A DNA stretch of 58,095 nucleotides from Planctomycetota bacterium (GTDB lineage: Bacteria; Planctomycetota; Planctomycetia; Gemmatales; Gemmataceae): positions 1 to 58,095 of the forward strand of contig JAKOSN010000167.1 in the NCBI GenBank assembly GCA_029777335.1, read 5' to 3'. Made by a program: the position numbers and the translations under genes. The notes below the pieces were generated by a model, which was not told the origin of the DNA, did no database searches, and worked only from the letters and a program-made list of their open reading frames with translations. Every line of letters starts with the position of its first letter. Positions within the stretch are counted from its first letter, which is position 1. This document shows positions 10,192 through 17,785 of the stretch, one piece after another.

Positions 10192-10256
10192 GACGGTTGA
10201 TCAATCCTCCAGGGGAGAGGATCGAGGGCCGGGGACATCGAGGAAAAGGGACGCTC

Positions 10257-10763
10257 ATGGCGCACAGTCACGGAGAGGATTCAGGGGCAGAAGTTAACCT
10301 CGAAACGGCACGGGGGCGCGACTGGCCCAGCGTGCGCCAGTTTAACGTCTTTGTCGCCAACCGGGTCGGCGGGTTGATGGATGTGGTGCGCCCCTTTGAG
10401 CGCAGCGATAATCGCATTGTCTCCATCAGCGTGGTCAATACTGCCGATTGTGCCATCATCCGTCTGGTTCTGGCTGATCCCGAACGCGCCTACGAGACGT
10501 TGAAGCAGGCCAAGCTCTCCTTCACCGAGAGCGATTTGCTGGTGGTGCAATTACCGACCGGAGCCCAACCCTTACTTCAGATCTGCAAGGCGCTGCTGGA
10601 AACCGAGAGCAATATCAACTACGCCTATCCACTCTGGATTGGACCGATGGGGGGAGCCACCGTCGCTCTCCATGTGGAGGATATCGAATCGGCCGCGAGC
10701 ACCCTGGTTCGCCGGGGCTTTGTTCTGGTAAGTGAAAATGATCTGCGCATCGATGACCAGTGA
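10257..10763 (+). CDS. ACT-domain protein
   Basis: This is a 168-residue soluble protein. Residues 25-100 (RQFNVFVANRVGGLMDVVRP, then RIVSISVVNTADCAIIRLVL) have the beta-alpha-beta pattern of an ACT domain: an opening strand, a Gly-rich turn into helix 1, then paired strands. A second similar half (INYAYPLWIG, then ATVALHVEDIESAASTLVRRGF) suggests tandem ACT repeats. ACT domains usually bind amino acids and regulate enzymes; no catalytic domain is attached here. The start at 10257 has GAGGAAAAGGGA upstream; an upstream in-frame TTG at 10197 is less likely. The gene lies just before a DUF58 gene. A ligand-sensing role is inferred only from the fold. Confidence 0.75.
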   Translation: MAHSHGEDSGAEVNLETARGRDWPSVRQFNVFVANRVGGLMDVVRPFERSDNRIVSISVVNTADCAIIRLVLADPERAYETLKQAKLSFTESDLLVVQLPTGAQPLLQICKALLETESNINYAYPLWIGPMGGATVALHVEDIESAASTLVRRGFVLVSENDLRIDDQ

Positions 10764-10805
10764 GCGCTCTTGCCGTCTGCGCTGCCCGGTGAGAACCAGG
10801 GGTGG

Positions 10806-10811
10806 TACAAT
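10806..10811 (+). promoter_or_regulatory. Extended -10 element abutting the DUF58 start codon
   Basis: TACAAT is preceded by TG and one base, the extended -10 pattern. A start site 7 nt later would fall on the A of the DUF58 ATG at 10818, which implies a leaderless or nearly leaderless message. There is no good -35 and no clear Shine-Dalgarno. Confidence 0.4.
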
Positions 10812-10817
10812 GATGTC

Positions 10818-11714
10818 ATGAGCACCCCAGAGAAGTATCTCCGACCCGAGGTGATCCGCAACGTCGCTCGGCTGGATTTGCGCGCCAAGTTTATCGTGGA
10901 AGGCTTTCTGGCCGGGTTGCACGCCAGCCCCTTTCATGGCTTCTCGGTCGAGTTCTCCGAACACCGCAAATATGTCCCCGGCGACGATCTCAAGGATCTG
11001 GACTGGGGCGTGTATGCCAAGACCGACAAATACTACATCAAGAAATTCCAGGCGGAAACCAATGTCACCGGCTATCTGGTGATGGATCTCAGCGCCTCGA
11101 TGGGGTACACCTATCGCCAGGAGTTGACCAAGTTCGATTATGGCATTTGCCTGGCGGCGGCGCTGGGCTATCTGATGATCCATCAGCAGGACCCCGTGGG
11201 GCTGGTCACCTTCGATACGCGCATCCAGGCCTGCCTTCCCCCGCGGAGCAAACGGACTCAACTGGGAACGATGCTCTCGGTGCTGAGCAATCTGAAACCC
11301 ACCGGGCAGACGGATATCGCCGCGTGTCTGCATCAGTTTGTGTCGATGATGCGAAGCAAGAGCCTGGTGATGATCTTCAGCGACCTGCTCACCGATCCCG
11401 CCCCGGTGCTGGAGAGCCTCTACCATCTGCGTCATCGCGGCCACGAGGTGATCCTGTTCCACATTCTGGACGAGGCAGAGGTCCACTTCCCCTTTGAAGG
11501 GCTGATCGAGTTCGAGGATGTGGAAGCCCCCGATCGTCTCACCATTGACGCCCAGGGAATGCGGGGCGAGTATCTGCAGGCGATCAAGGAATTTCAGGAA
11601 TCCTACCGCAACGATTGTTTTCGCGCCGGCATCGATTACGTTCCCATCGACACCAGCATTAGCTTCGACAAAGCGCTGATGGAATATCTGCTGCAGCGGC
11701 AACGGCGCTTCTGA
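10818..11714 (+). CDS. DUF58 domain protein (von Willebrand A-like)
   Basis: This 298-residue protein has the standard DUF58 signature: residues 29-60 carry GLHASPFHGFSVEFSEHRKY and PGDDLKDLDWGVYAKTDKYY. A vWA-like core follows, in which MDLSASMGY corresponds to the MIDAS-type DxSxS motif, with later FSD and HIxDxAE segments. No membrane helix is present, so it is the short cytoplasmic form. DUF58 proteins normally pair with a MoxR AAA ATPase in bat-type operons, but none is adjacent here: the next gene is ahpC after 111 nt. The start was placed at MSTPEKYL, which aligns with family starts. It may help assemble or activate a partner with a MoxR protein encoded elsewhere; that is an inference. 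Confidence 0.88.
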   Translation: MSTPEKYLRPEVIRNVARLDLRAKFIVEGFLAGLHASPFHGFSVEFSEHRKYVPGDDLKDLDWGVYAKTDKYYIKKFQAETNVTGYLVMDLSASMGYTYRQELTKFDYGICLAAALGYLMIHQQDPVGLVTFDTRIQACLPPRSKRTQLGTMLSVLSNLKPTGQTDIAACLHQFVSMMRSKSLVMIFSDLLTDPAPVLESLYHLRHRGHEVILFHILDEAEVHFPFEGLIEFEDVEAPDRLTIDAQGMRGEYLQAIKEFQESYRNDCFRAGIDYVPIDTSISFDKALMEYLLQRQRRF

Positions 11715-11718
11715 CCCG

Positions 11719-11747
11719 TCGACTTCGCAGGGACCCCCTCCTAGAAT
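11719..11747 (+). promoter_or_regulatory. Candidate promoter for ahpC-ahpD
   Basis: TCGACT (11719-11724) and TAGAAT (11742-11747) are separated by 17 nt. The predicted leader is about 72 nt. No OxyR-like or PerR-like operator could be recognised in it. Confidence 0.45.
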
Positions 11748-11825
11748 GGGGATGGATGGTTGCACTAACCCCCAGGCGGATCGATCGCCTGTTGAACCCT
11801 CATTCCCCATCAGCGAGAAGGACTC

Positions 11826-12353
11826 ATGCTTACCGTCGGCAATCACTTCCCTGAATTTCGTGTGCAGGCTTGTGTCGGCAACGACAAGACCGACATGAAA
11901 GAGCTGACAAACAAGACGTTTGCCGGGAAATGGCAGGTCTATCTCTTCTATCCCAAGGACTTCACCTTCGTCTGCCCGACGGAGTTGGTGGAGTTCGGTA
12001 AGAAGGTGAAGGAATTCCGCGAACGGGGCGCGGAGTTGATTGGCGGCAGCACGGACAACGAATACTGCCACCTCGCCTGGCGCAACAATCACCCCGATCT
12101 AAAGAGTTTGCCCTATCCCCTCATCGCAGCGCAGAAACTCGCTGCCGATCTGGGCATCATTGATCCCGCCGCCAACGTCTGCCTGCGCGCGACGTTCATC
12201 GTCGATCCCAACGGGGTCATCCAGTGGGCGAACGTGTGCAATCTCAACGTCGGCCGCAGTGTGGCGGAAACCTTGCGGGTTCTCGACGCCATCCAGTCCG
12301 ATGAATTGTGCCCGTGCAACTGGAAGCCGGGAGATGCCCACCTGAAAGTGTGA
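11826..12353 (+). CDS. ahpC: Peroxiredoxin AhpC
   Basis: This is a 175-residue typical 2-Cys peroxiredoxin that reduces hydrogen peroxide and organic hydroperoxides in the cytoplasm. The peroxidatic cysteine is Cys50 in the motif KDFTFVCPTE. The resolving cysteine is one of Cys162 or Cys164 in the C-terminal DELCPCNW. Threonine and arginine of the active site are also recognisable (FTFVCPT; CLRATFIVDP). The length is close to actinobacterial-type AhpC. It is followed after 122 nt by ahpD on the same strand, so AhpD rather than AhpF is the likely reductant. The protein starts at the first ATG; the only nearby purine-rich stretch is GCGAGAAGGACTC. Confidence 0.95.
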   Translation: MLTVGNHFPEFRVQACVGNDKTDMKELTNKTFAGKWQVYLFYPKDFTFVCPTELVEFGKKVKEFRERGAELIGGSTDNEYCHLAWRNNHPDLKSLPYPLIAAQKLAADLGIIDPAANVCLRATFIVDPNGVIQWANVCNLNVGRSVAETLRVLDAIQSDELCPCNWKPGDAHLKV

Positions 12354-12475
12354 TTCTCGCCCAGACGCGGTGTTCGGCCGCAGAAACACCTCTTCGATGC
12401 GAACGAGACGCCTGGGTGTTGTACTCGGGCGTCTGCGCTCCTCCATTGCCGCACAGACATTTCAGGAGGATGGCG

Positions 12476-13021
12476 ATGTCTAGTCCCATGAATCTGGAAG
12501 CGCTCAAGGAACTTCTTCCCGCACCAGCGCGGGATGTCAAGCTCAATCTCGGCAGTGTGCTGACCAACGAAACGCTCAGTTCGGAACAGACCTGGGGGGT
12601 GGCACTCACCTCTGCTTTCTACATCGGGCATCCTGCCTTGCTGGAAGCGGTCCTCACCGATGCCCGAGCCGCCGGATTGCGCGCGGAGGCGATCGAGGAC
12701 GCCCAGGCCGCTGCCACCCTGATGGGGATGAACACTGTTTACTATCGCTTTCGGCACCTGGTGGGGAAAGAAACTTACAGTCAGCGCCCGGCCCGGCTGC
12801 GCATGCAGTGGATGGCCTCGCCCAGGACCGACAAGCCGACCTTTGAACTCTTTAGCATGGCGGTCGCCGTCCTCGCGGGGTGCGAAATGTGCATCAAAAC
12901 CCACGAGGCCAGCATCCTCAAGGGAGGGCTTTCGGAAGAGCATGTGCACGAGTCGGTGCGCATTGCCTCGGTGCTGAACGGGGTGGCGGTCGGTCTGCGC
13001 ACGACGGTTGCCTCAAGTTGA
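12476..13021 (+). CDS. ahpD: Alkylhydroperoxidase AhpD
   Basis: This is a 181-residue member of the AhpD/carboxymuconolactone decarboxylase superfamily. It carries the redox motif GCEMC (Cys136, Cys139) followed by IKTHE (His143), and the upstream FELFSMAV with Glu124, matching the proton-relay arrangement of AhpD. The middle segment has the family's MGMNTVYYRFRHLVG. In mycobacteria AhpD passes electrons from lipoamide (SucB/Lpd) to AhpC, and the same role fits here given the preceding ahpC. AGGAGGA at 12464-12470 selects the ATG at 12476 over the overlapping ATG at 12470. No ahpF is present nearby. Confidence 0.94.
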   Translation: MSSPMNLEALKELLPAPARDVKLNLGSVLTNETLSSEQTWGVALTSAFYIGHPALLEAVLTDARAAGLRAEAIEDAQAAATLMGMNTVYYRFRHLVGKETYSQRPARLRMQWMASPRTDKPTFELFSMAVAVLAGCEMCIKTHEASILKGGLSEEHVHESVRIASVLNGVAVGLRTTVASS

Positions 13022-13025
13022 ACCT

Positions 13026-13115
13026 CCGCGTCAGGGGAGCGCCCGAGGACAACCGCCTGAGTGTGCTGGCCGCGCGGGGATCAAGGGGTTCTCGTGCGGC
13101 GCGCCCCTGACGTGG
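13026..13115. repeat. Long imperfect inverted repeat between convergent genes
   Basis: CGTCAGGGGAGCGCC (13029-13043) pairs with GGCGCGCCCCTGACG (13098-13112) with one mismatch in 15, and pairing extends a few bases outward. The loop is 54 nt. It sits exactly between the ends of ahpD (plus) and the esterase (minus), so a bidirectional transcription stop or mRNA-end structure is likely. There is no T-run. Confidence 0.55.
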
Positions 13116-13124
13116 TTCCGCCCA

Positions 13125-14636
13125 TTAATTCCTCCGTGCCTGAGCCTGCCGGGCGGTACTGGCCATCTCCTTGTACACTCGTTCAAACATTTTCTTGTCC
13201 ATCAGGGAGCCGTGATCGCGGTCAGGAAAAAGCTCGACCACCGCATCGCTCTCCAGCCGTTTGAGGGAGTCACGCAGGAGGCGGGTGGCTCCATCGAGAT
13301 AGAAAGTGTCCTGATCGCCCATGTACACGTGAATCTTGCCGCGCAGTTTCGGCCCAAGTATCTTCCAGTTGCGTTCCAGGATCAGGCGAATGTCGTAGGC
13401 TTCCCAGGCGCGAGCGACTTCCAGATCGATCGCACCGGTCTTGCGATCCCAGAGTTTTCGGGGTTTACCATCCTTGCCGCGCGGGCTGAAGACCGCCTCG
13501 AAGGATTCCAGCTGTCCGCCATGCCCCATCACGACCTCCATGTCTGAGAAGGGCTTGAAGTGGGTGAGCACCTTCCCCTGGCGGCGAGCAATCGGTCGCG
13601 GTTGGCCCTTCTCGTCGGTGAAAAAATTGGTCCCGCGCTGATAGAGGTTAATGCGTTGAAAATCGCGGAAATCGACCGGATCAGGCGCAGTAGACCAGCA
13701 ACCTCCGAAGAAATCGGGATAGGTGATCTGGAGCCATAAACTGCTCCAGCCCCCCGAGGAATGTCCTGCCACCAGGCGCGCTTCGGGTTTGCCCAGGGCG
13801 CGATATTCCTTCTCGATATGCGGGATCAACTCCTCGGTGAGCGCTTTTCCCCAGGGACCATTGTTGGCCGAATCGGCGAACACATGATGGCCGAGCGAAC
13901 AATTGGGATCGAGCAGAACGTAAAGGAAGTCCACGCCGTCCAGCCGAGTTGGGTTGCGTTGCTTATGGATGTTGGCGGCTGCTTCATGATTTCCGCCAAA
14001 CCCAGGGATTTCATAAAGGATGGGGTAGTGTCGAGTCGGCTGCGTCTTGAATGACTCCGGAAGGACGACCGCGGCGCGCATCATCGTGGGCTTGCCCTGG
14101 AAACTGCTGAGCAATTTGCTGGGGATTTCCACGAGCTTCACCCGCTCGCTCTCCTTGAATTCCCGTTTGGGCACCACCTGATCGATGGTGAGAAAGACGG
14201 GGCCACTGTTCGCCGCATCGAGATCAAGTTGTTTCGCCTTGCTGTACCCGTTGCCAGGAGCGAAGTTGAAGCGACGATCGCCCTGGTTGAAATCGATGAG
14301 TGCCTGAACGTGATACTTCCCCTTCTTCAGCTGCGGCAGGGGCTGGGGGCAGGCGAGAGCGCTGGCCGAGACAATTGCCACCGTGCCGGGCTTCCAGTTC
14401 TTGACATCGAGGGCGAAGAAGGGTTCGGGATTGAACCAGTTCGGCCCACGCATCGGCTCGTTATTCTTGCTGCTTAACATGACGTAAACCCTTCCAGTGA
14501 AGGGTTTATCGCTCACGCTTTTGTCGAAGGTGACGTGGAACTCCAGAGGTGTGGCCTCTCGGGACTGGACCGGCGCCGCCAGGAGCAACAGGCAGAGGAA
14601 ACCCAGTCGCGCGAAGAGGGAATACGGCAGGGGCAT
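13125..14636 (-). CDS. Secreted putative esterase (alpha/beta hydrolase, esterase-D/enterochelin-esterase type)
   Basis: This 503-residue protein has a signal peptide (MPLPYSLFARLGFLCLLLLA, then an APVQS-like cleavage region). The N-terminal ~180 residues form a beta-rich region. The second half is a PF00756-type esterase: RHYPILYEIPGFGG, the nucleophile elbow VAGHSSGGW, and late acid and histidine candidates in MGDQDTFYLDG and PDRDHGSLMD. The ATG at 14636 is preceded by CGGGAG at about 6 nt; a Met two codons upstream has the same site directly abutting it. It is divergent from fumarase. The enzyme probably hydrolyses ester bonds outside the cytoplasm; the substrate is not evident. Confidence 0.82.
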   Translation of the reverse strand: MPLPYSLFARLGFLCLLLLAAPVQSREATPLEFHVTFDKSVSDKPFTGRVYVMLSSKNNEPMRGPNWFNPEPFFALDVKNWKPGTVAIVSASALACPQPLPQLKKGKYHVQALIDFNQGDRRFNFAPGNGYSKAKQLDLDAANSGPVFLTIDQVVPKREFKESERVKLVEIPSKLLSSFQGKPTMMRAAVVLPESFKTQPTRHYPILYEIPGFGGNHEAAANIHKQRNPTRLDGVDFLYVLLDPNCSLGHHVFADSANNGPWGKALTEELIPHIEKEYRALGKPEARLVAGHSSGGWSSLWLQITYPDFFGGCWSTAPDPVDFRDFQRINLYQRGTNFFTDEKGQPRPIARRQGKVLTHFKPFSDMEVVMGHGGQLESFEAVFSPRGKDGKPRKLWDRKTGAIDLEVARAWEAYDIRLILERNWKILGPKLRGKIHVYMGDQDTFYLDGATRLLRDSLKRLESDAVVELFPDRDHGSLMDKKMFERVYKEMASTARQAQARRN

Positions 14637-14672
14637 GGACATCTCCCGAGGACACAATACGAGCGAGGCTCA

Positions 14673-14701
14673 AGTCTAAAGCGATTGGGTGGTAAGCTCA
14701 A
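14673..14701 (-). promoter_or_regulatory. Candidate promoter for the esterase
   Basis: On the minus strand, TTGAGC (14701-14696) and TAGACT (14678-14673) are 17 nt apart. The start site would fall about 30 nt before the ATG at 14636. Confidence 0.4.
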
Positions 14702-14727
14702 GGATCAATTTGCCGCCAGGGGGTTCC

Positions 14728-14756
14728 TTGTTGGTGCGTCTGAGAAGATCTACCAT
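14728..14756 (+). promoter_or_regulatory. Candidate promoter for fumarase
   Basis: TTGTTG (14728-14733) and TACCAT (14751-14756) are 17 nt apart, giving a leader of about 30 nt to the ATG at 14793. It lies back to back with the esterase promoter. Confidence 0.38.
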
Positions 14757-14792
14757 AGCAAAAGCGATATTGCACCCCTGAGGATCCGCACC

Positions 14793-16319
14793 ATGACTCC
14801 CGGCAAGTTCCATGCTCAAATCCTAGAACTCATCCGGCGCACCTCCGCCTATTTACCGCCCGATATCAACCAGGTGTTGGAGTTGAAACGCGCGCTGGAA
14901 CAGAGCGAATCAAAGGCTGATCTCGCGCTGGAACTGGTGAGCCAGAACATCGGCCTCGCCAAACGATTCAGTGCCCCCATCTGTCAAGACACCGGCACCA
15001 TTACCTTCTACGTCAAAACGCCGATTGGGTTCGACCAGCTGGAATTGCAGGATATCTGTTGCGACGCCGTGGCGGAAGCGACGGAGAAGGGCTATTTGCG
15101 GCAAAACTCGGTCGATAGCGTCACGGGGCGGAACACGGGAAACAATCTGGGCGCGGGCAGTCCCGTCTTTCACTGGCATCAGCACCACAAGGATACTGTG
15201 GAGGTGCGTTTGATCCTCAAGGGGGGCGGGTGCGAGAACATGAGCGCGCAGTATTCGCTCCCCGTCACCCTGAATGGTAAACGCTGTGATCGTGATCTGG
15301 AAGGGGTACGCGCCTGCGTGCTCGATGCGATCTGGCAGGCGCAGGGGAAAGGGTGTGGTCCGGGGTTTCTCGGCGTGTGCATCGGAGGCGATCGCGCCAC
15401 TGGCTACGAGCATGCCAAGGAACAGCTGCTCCGCACCCTCGACGATACCAATCCGGTTCCCGAGTTGGCGACCCTGGAGGCGCGCATCCTCCATGATGCC
15501 AATCAACTGAACATCGGCCCGATGGGATTTGGCGGCAATCTCACCGTTGGCAGCTGCAAGATCGGCGCCCGGAATCGGCTGCCCGCCTCGTACTTTGTCA
15601 GCATCGCGTACATGTGCTGGGCCTTTCGTCGACGTGGAGTCGTGCTCGATCCCGAGGGCAACGTGCAGAACTGGCTGTATCAGTCCCCCGGAGAGTTCGA
15701 TCGCGACTACACCCAGGGGGAGGCTCTGATTGGGCTCGGAACTCGGGGCGCGAACGCCATTCCTTTGCAGACCCCGCTGACCGAGGAGGCAGTGCGTCAA
15801 CTCAAGGCGGGCGACATGGTACTTCTCAGTGGAACGGTTTTCACCGGGCGCGACGAGGTGCACAAGTACTTGCACAAGGGGGGCGACCTGGAGGTTATCC
15901 GCAACGGAGTGATCTATCATTGCGGACCCGTGGTGCTTGAGGAAGAGAGTGGCTATCGGGTGATGGCAGCGGGTCCGACAACCTCCATTCGCGAGGAACC
16001 GTACCAGGCCGAGGTCATCAAGCGTTTTGGGATCAAGGCGGTCATCGGCAAGGGCGGCATGGGACCCAAAACGCTACAGGCGTGTGCCGAACAGGGGTGT
16101 GTTTATCTCCATGCGATCGGGGGAGCCGCTCAGATCTATGCCAGGTGTGTTACCGGCGTGCCTGCGGTCTACCTCAAACAGTTCGGCAGTCCCGAGGCGG
16201 TCTGGGTCATGGAGGTCAAGGAATTCCCCGCCGTGGTGACCATGGATTCGCACGGTCGTTCCTTGCACCAGGAAGTCGCCGACGCATCGAAGTCACATCT
16301 GCAGGAAGTGCTCAGCTGA
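14793..16319 (+). CDS. fumA: Class I (iron-sulfur) fumarate hydratase
   Basis: This 508-residue single-chain class I fumarase interconverts fumarate and malate in the TCA cycle using a [4Fe-4S] cluster. The alpha part (about 1-290) has APICQDTGT with Cys64. Further cysteines are Cys188 (KGCGPGFLGVCIGG) and Cys275 (AYMCWAFRRRG), whose spacing fits the three cluster ligands of this family. The beta part starts near 320 with PLTEEAVRQLKAGDMVLLSG and includes GRDEVHKYL, GPTTSIREEPY and IGKGGM. The start at 14793 has GAGGATC upstream and removes a long non-homologous extension overlapping the esterase. L-tartrate dehydratase is a close relative and cannot be excluded, but fumarase is more likely for a fused, solitary gene. 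Confidence 0.92.
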   Translation: MTPGKFHAQILELIRRTSAYLPPDINQVLELKRALEQSESKADLALELVSQNIGLAKRFSAPICQDTGTITFYVKTPIGFDQLELQDICCDAVAEATEKGYLRQNSVDSVTGRNTGNNLGAGSPVFHWHQHHKDTVEVRLILKGGGCENMSAQYSLPVTLNGKRCDRDLEGVRACVLDAIWQAQGKGCGPGFLGVCIGGDRATGYEHAKEQLLRTLDDTNPVPELATLEARILHDANQLNIGPMGFGGNLTVGSCKIGARNRLPASYFVSIAYMCWAFRRRGVVLDPEGNVQNWLYQSPGEFDRDYTQGEALIGLGTRGANAIPLQTPLTEEAVRQLKAGDMVLLSGTVFTGRDEVHKYLHKGGDLEVIRNGVIYHCGPVVLEEESGYRVMAAGPTTSIREEPYQAEVIKRFGIKAVIGKGGMGPKTLQACAEQGCVYLHAIGGAAQIYARCVTGVPAVYLKQFGSPEAVWVMEVKEFPAVVTMDSHGRSLHQEVADASKSHLQEVLS

Positions 16320-16332
16320 CCGTGTGAAACAA

Positions 16333-16366
16333 TCGCGCTGGTGCGACAGCGATCTCACCAGCGCGA
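16333..16366. terminator. Bidirectional stem-loop between fumarase and hydrolase genes
   Basis: A perfect 11-bp inverted repeat, TCGCGCTGGTG (16333-16343) and CACCAGCGCGA (16356-16366), has a 12-nt loop. It starts 14 nt after the fumarase stop and lies 17 nt from the end of the convergent gene. It lacks a T-run. Confidence 0.6.
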
Positions 16367-16382
16367 CGTGCTCGGGTGTCAC

Positions 16383-17711
16383 TCACGGTACGGGTGTGGC
16401 AGTGGCAGGCTCGGACCGCTTGCCCACACCGTTGACGACAATTACCTGGTATTTGGCGCCTGGGGCCGGTTTGCTATCCAGAAAACGCATCACCGGAAGT
16501 GGTTTCTCCGGGGTATCGTGATAGGACATTACCTGAAAGAGCGGGCGGCCAAAGCGGCCCACGGGCTTCTCCGGCAGCTGCGCCAGCTCCTTCCCCTCGC
16601 GCTGAACGATAAAGCCCTTGATTCCGCTCTCGAAATCCGCGTGCGCATCCCAGGTGATCTCGATCGTCCTGTCTGGCCTCGTCGTCGCCTTGACGTTGAA
16701 CGCAGGGGAGGGGGGTGTGTTATCCGGGGTGGCCCCCGTCTTGACATATTCCTCCCAGGCGTGCGCGACGGCCGCGGTGGGGAGCCACACCGCTTCCTCG
16801 GGTTTTTCGCGATAGGACGCCGCTGCCATGGCTCTGTCACCCAGGAGCGGAGCGAGGTAACCTGCCTTCGTGTTGAGCGCTTTGAGCTTCTGAGTGGCAC
16901 TGCCCACCTCGGGCAAGCGCAGTGCGAGACAGGCATCGAAGAAGGGGATCGCCAGGTAGCGTGAATCGCCGCATTCGTGAGCTGTGCGTGGATCGGGGGC
17001 AAAGCCGATTGGTGCTCCCCGGGCGCGGTAAGCCTTGAACATTGCCATCGATCCTGTCCAGGCGCCGTTGAAGCGCTTGTCGCCATTCTCCTTCGCGCCG
17101 GGATTGCACATCATGGGGATACCGTAGGCCGACTCGGGAATGGTCGGCTTGGGAATCTCGCCCTTTTCCCAGCTGCTGAACGCGGTTCCCGAGCGGAACC
17201 AGATGGCGACGATCCTCTCCGGGTACAGCGTCTGCATCAGACTGGCCCAGAAGCCTCCCCCCGAGTGTCCCCACAAACACCAGGGGACGGTCTCCAACTC
17301 GGGATGTTTGGACTTCTCCGCGAATTCGCTGATGGCCCGGAGAAAGGTTTTGTGCGACCCATTGCGGGGATCGCACCACAGCCGACAATTTTGCTTGTCG
17401 TCCTGGTGGTAGGACGGTCCGAGTAAGGCACAGTCCCACTTCCGCGCAAGAGCTTGCCAGTGCAGATCATAGGCTGCCGTGGCCCCACCCTTGCAGGCGC
17501 CGCTCCCACACCCATGTTGATGCACAATGATCCCCCGGAGCTTCGTCACCTTCTCGGGGATCCACAGAGTATAAGTCACTCCCAGGGAGAGTTCGCCCTT
17601 GTTCATCGAGGGCGGATAGGTGACTTCGAGGTAGGAGCCCGCCCGCGCTGACATCCCTGTGGCAGTGAGGCAGAGACTGGTGGCGAGCAACCCAAGAAAT
17701 CGCGATCGCAT
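16383..17711 (-). CDS. Secreted alpha/beta hydrolase-like protein with C-terminal Fn3-like domain
   Basis: This is a 442-residue exported protein: MRSRFLGLLATSLCLTATGM is followed by an ARA-type cleavage site. Residues 25-300 look like an alpha/beta hydrolase. YTLWIPEKVTKLRGIIVHQHGCG provides the oxyanion-side strand, and WCLWGHSGGGFWAS contains the nucleophile elbow GHSGG. A HECGD segment may carry the histidine. The last ~110 residues (from PPSPAFNVKA) read like a fibronectin type III or Ig-like beta-sandwich. It lies 74 nt downstream of the PQQ-like propeller gene and is probably co-transcribed with it. The substrate is unknown; the enzyme class is inferred from the elbow and the strand pattern. 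Confidence 0.75.
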   Translation of the reverse strand: MRSRFLGLLATSLCLTATGMSARAGSYLEVTYPPSMNKGELSLGVTYTLWIPEKVTKLRGIIVHQHGCGSGACKGGATAAYDLHWQALARKWDCALLGPSYHQDDKQNCRLWCDPRNGSHKTFLRAISEFAEKSKHPELETVPWCLWGHSGGGFWASLMQTLYPERIVAIWFRSGTAFSSWEKGEIPKPTIPESAYGIPMMCNPGAKENGDKRFNGAWTGSMAMFKAYRARGAPIGFAPDPRTAHECGDSRYLAIPFFDACLALRLPEVGSATQKLKALNTKAGYLAPLLGDRAMAAASYREKPEEAVWLPTAAVAHAWEEYVKTGATPDNTPPSPAFNVKATTRPDRTIEITWDAHADFESGIKGFIVQREGKELAQLPEKPVGRFGRPLFQVMSYHDTPEKPLPVMRFLDSKPAPGAKYQVIVVNGVGKRSEPATATPVP

Positions 17712-17785
17712 AATGAGAACACTCCTGGTCGGGCTGGGAGGGGCTTCTCTCCCGGCCGAAACAAGGTCCTGAAAAGGGGGTAGGG

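Noticed and set aside
10572..12092. 506-codon minus-strand frame across ACT, DUF58 and ahpC genes
   Set aside because: It spans three well-supported plus-strand genes and their gaps; no domain recognised.
14535..14792. Upstream in-frame extension of fumarase
   Set aside because: It overlaps the divergent esterase N-terminus and both candidate promoters, and it does not resemble fumarase. The ATG at 14793 has a suitable ribosome site.
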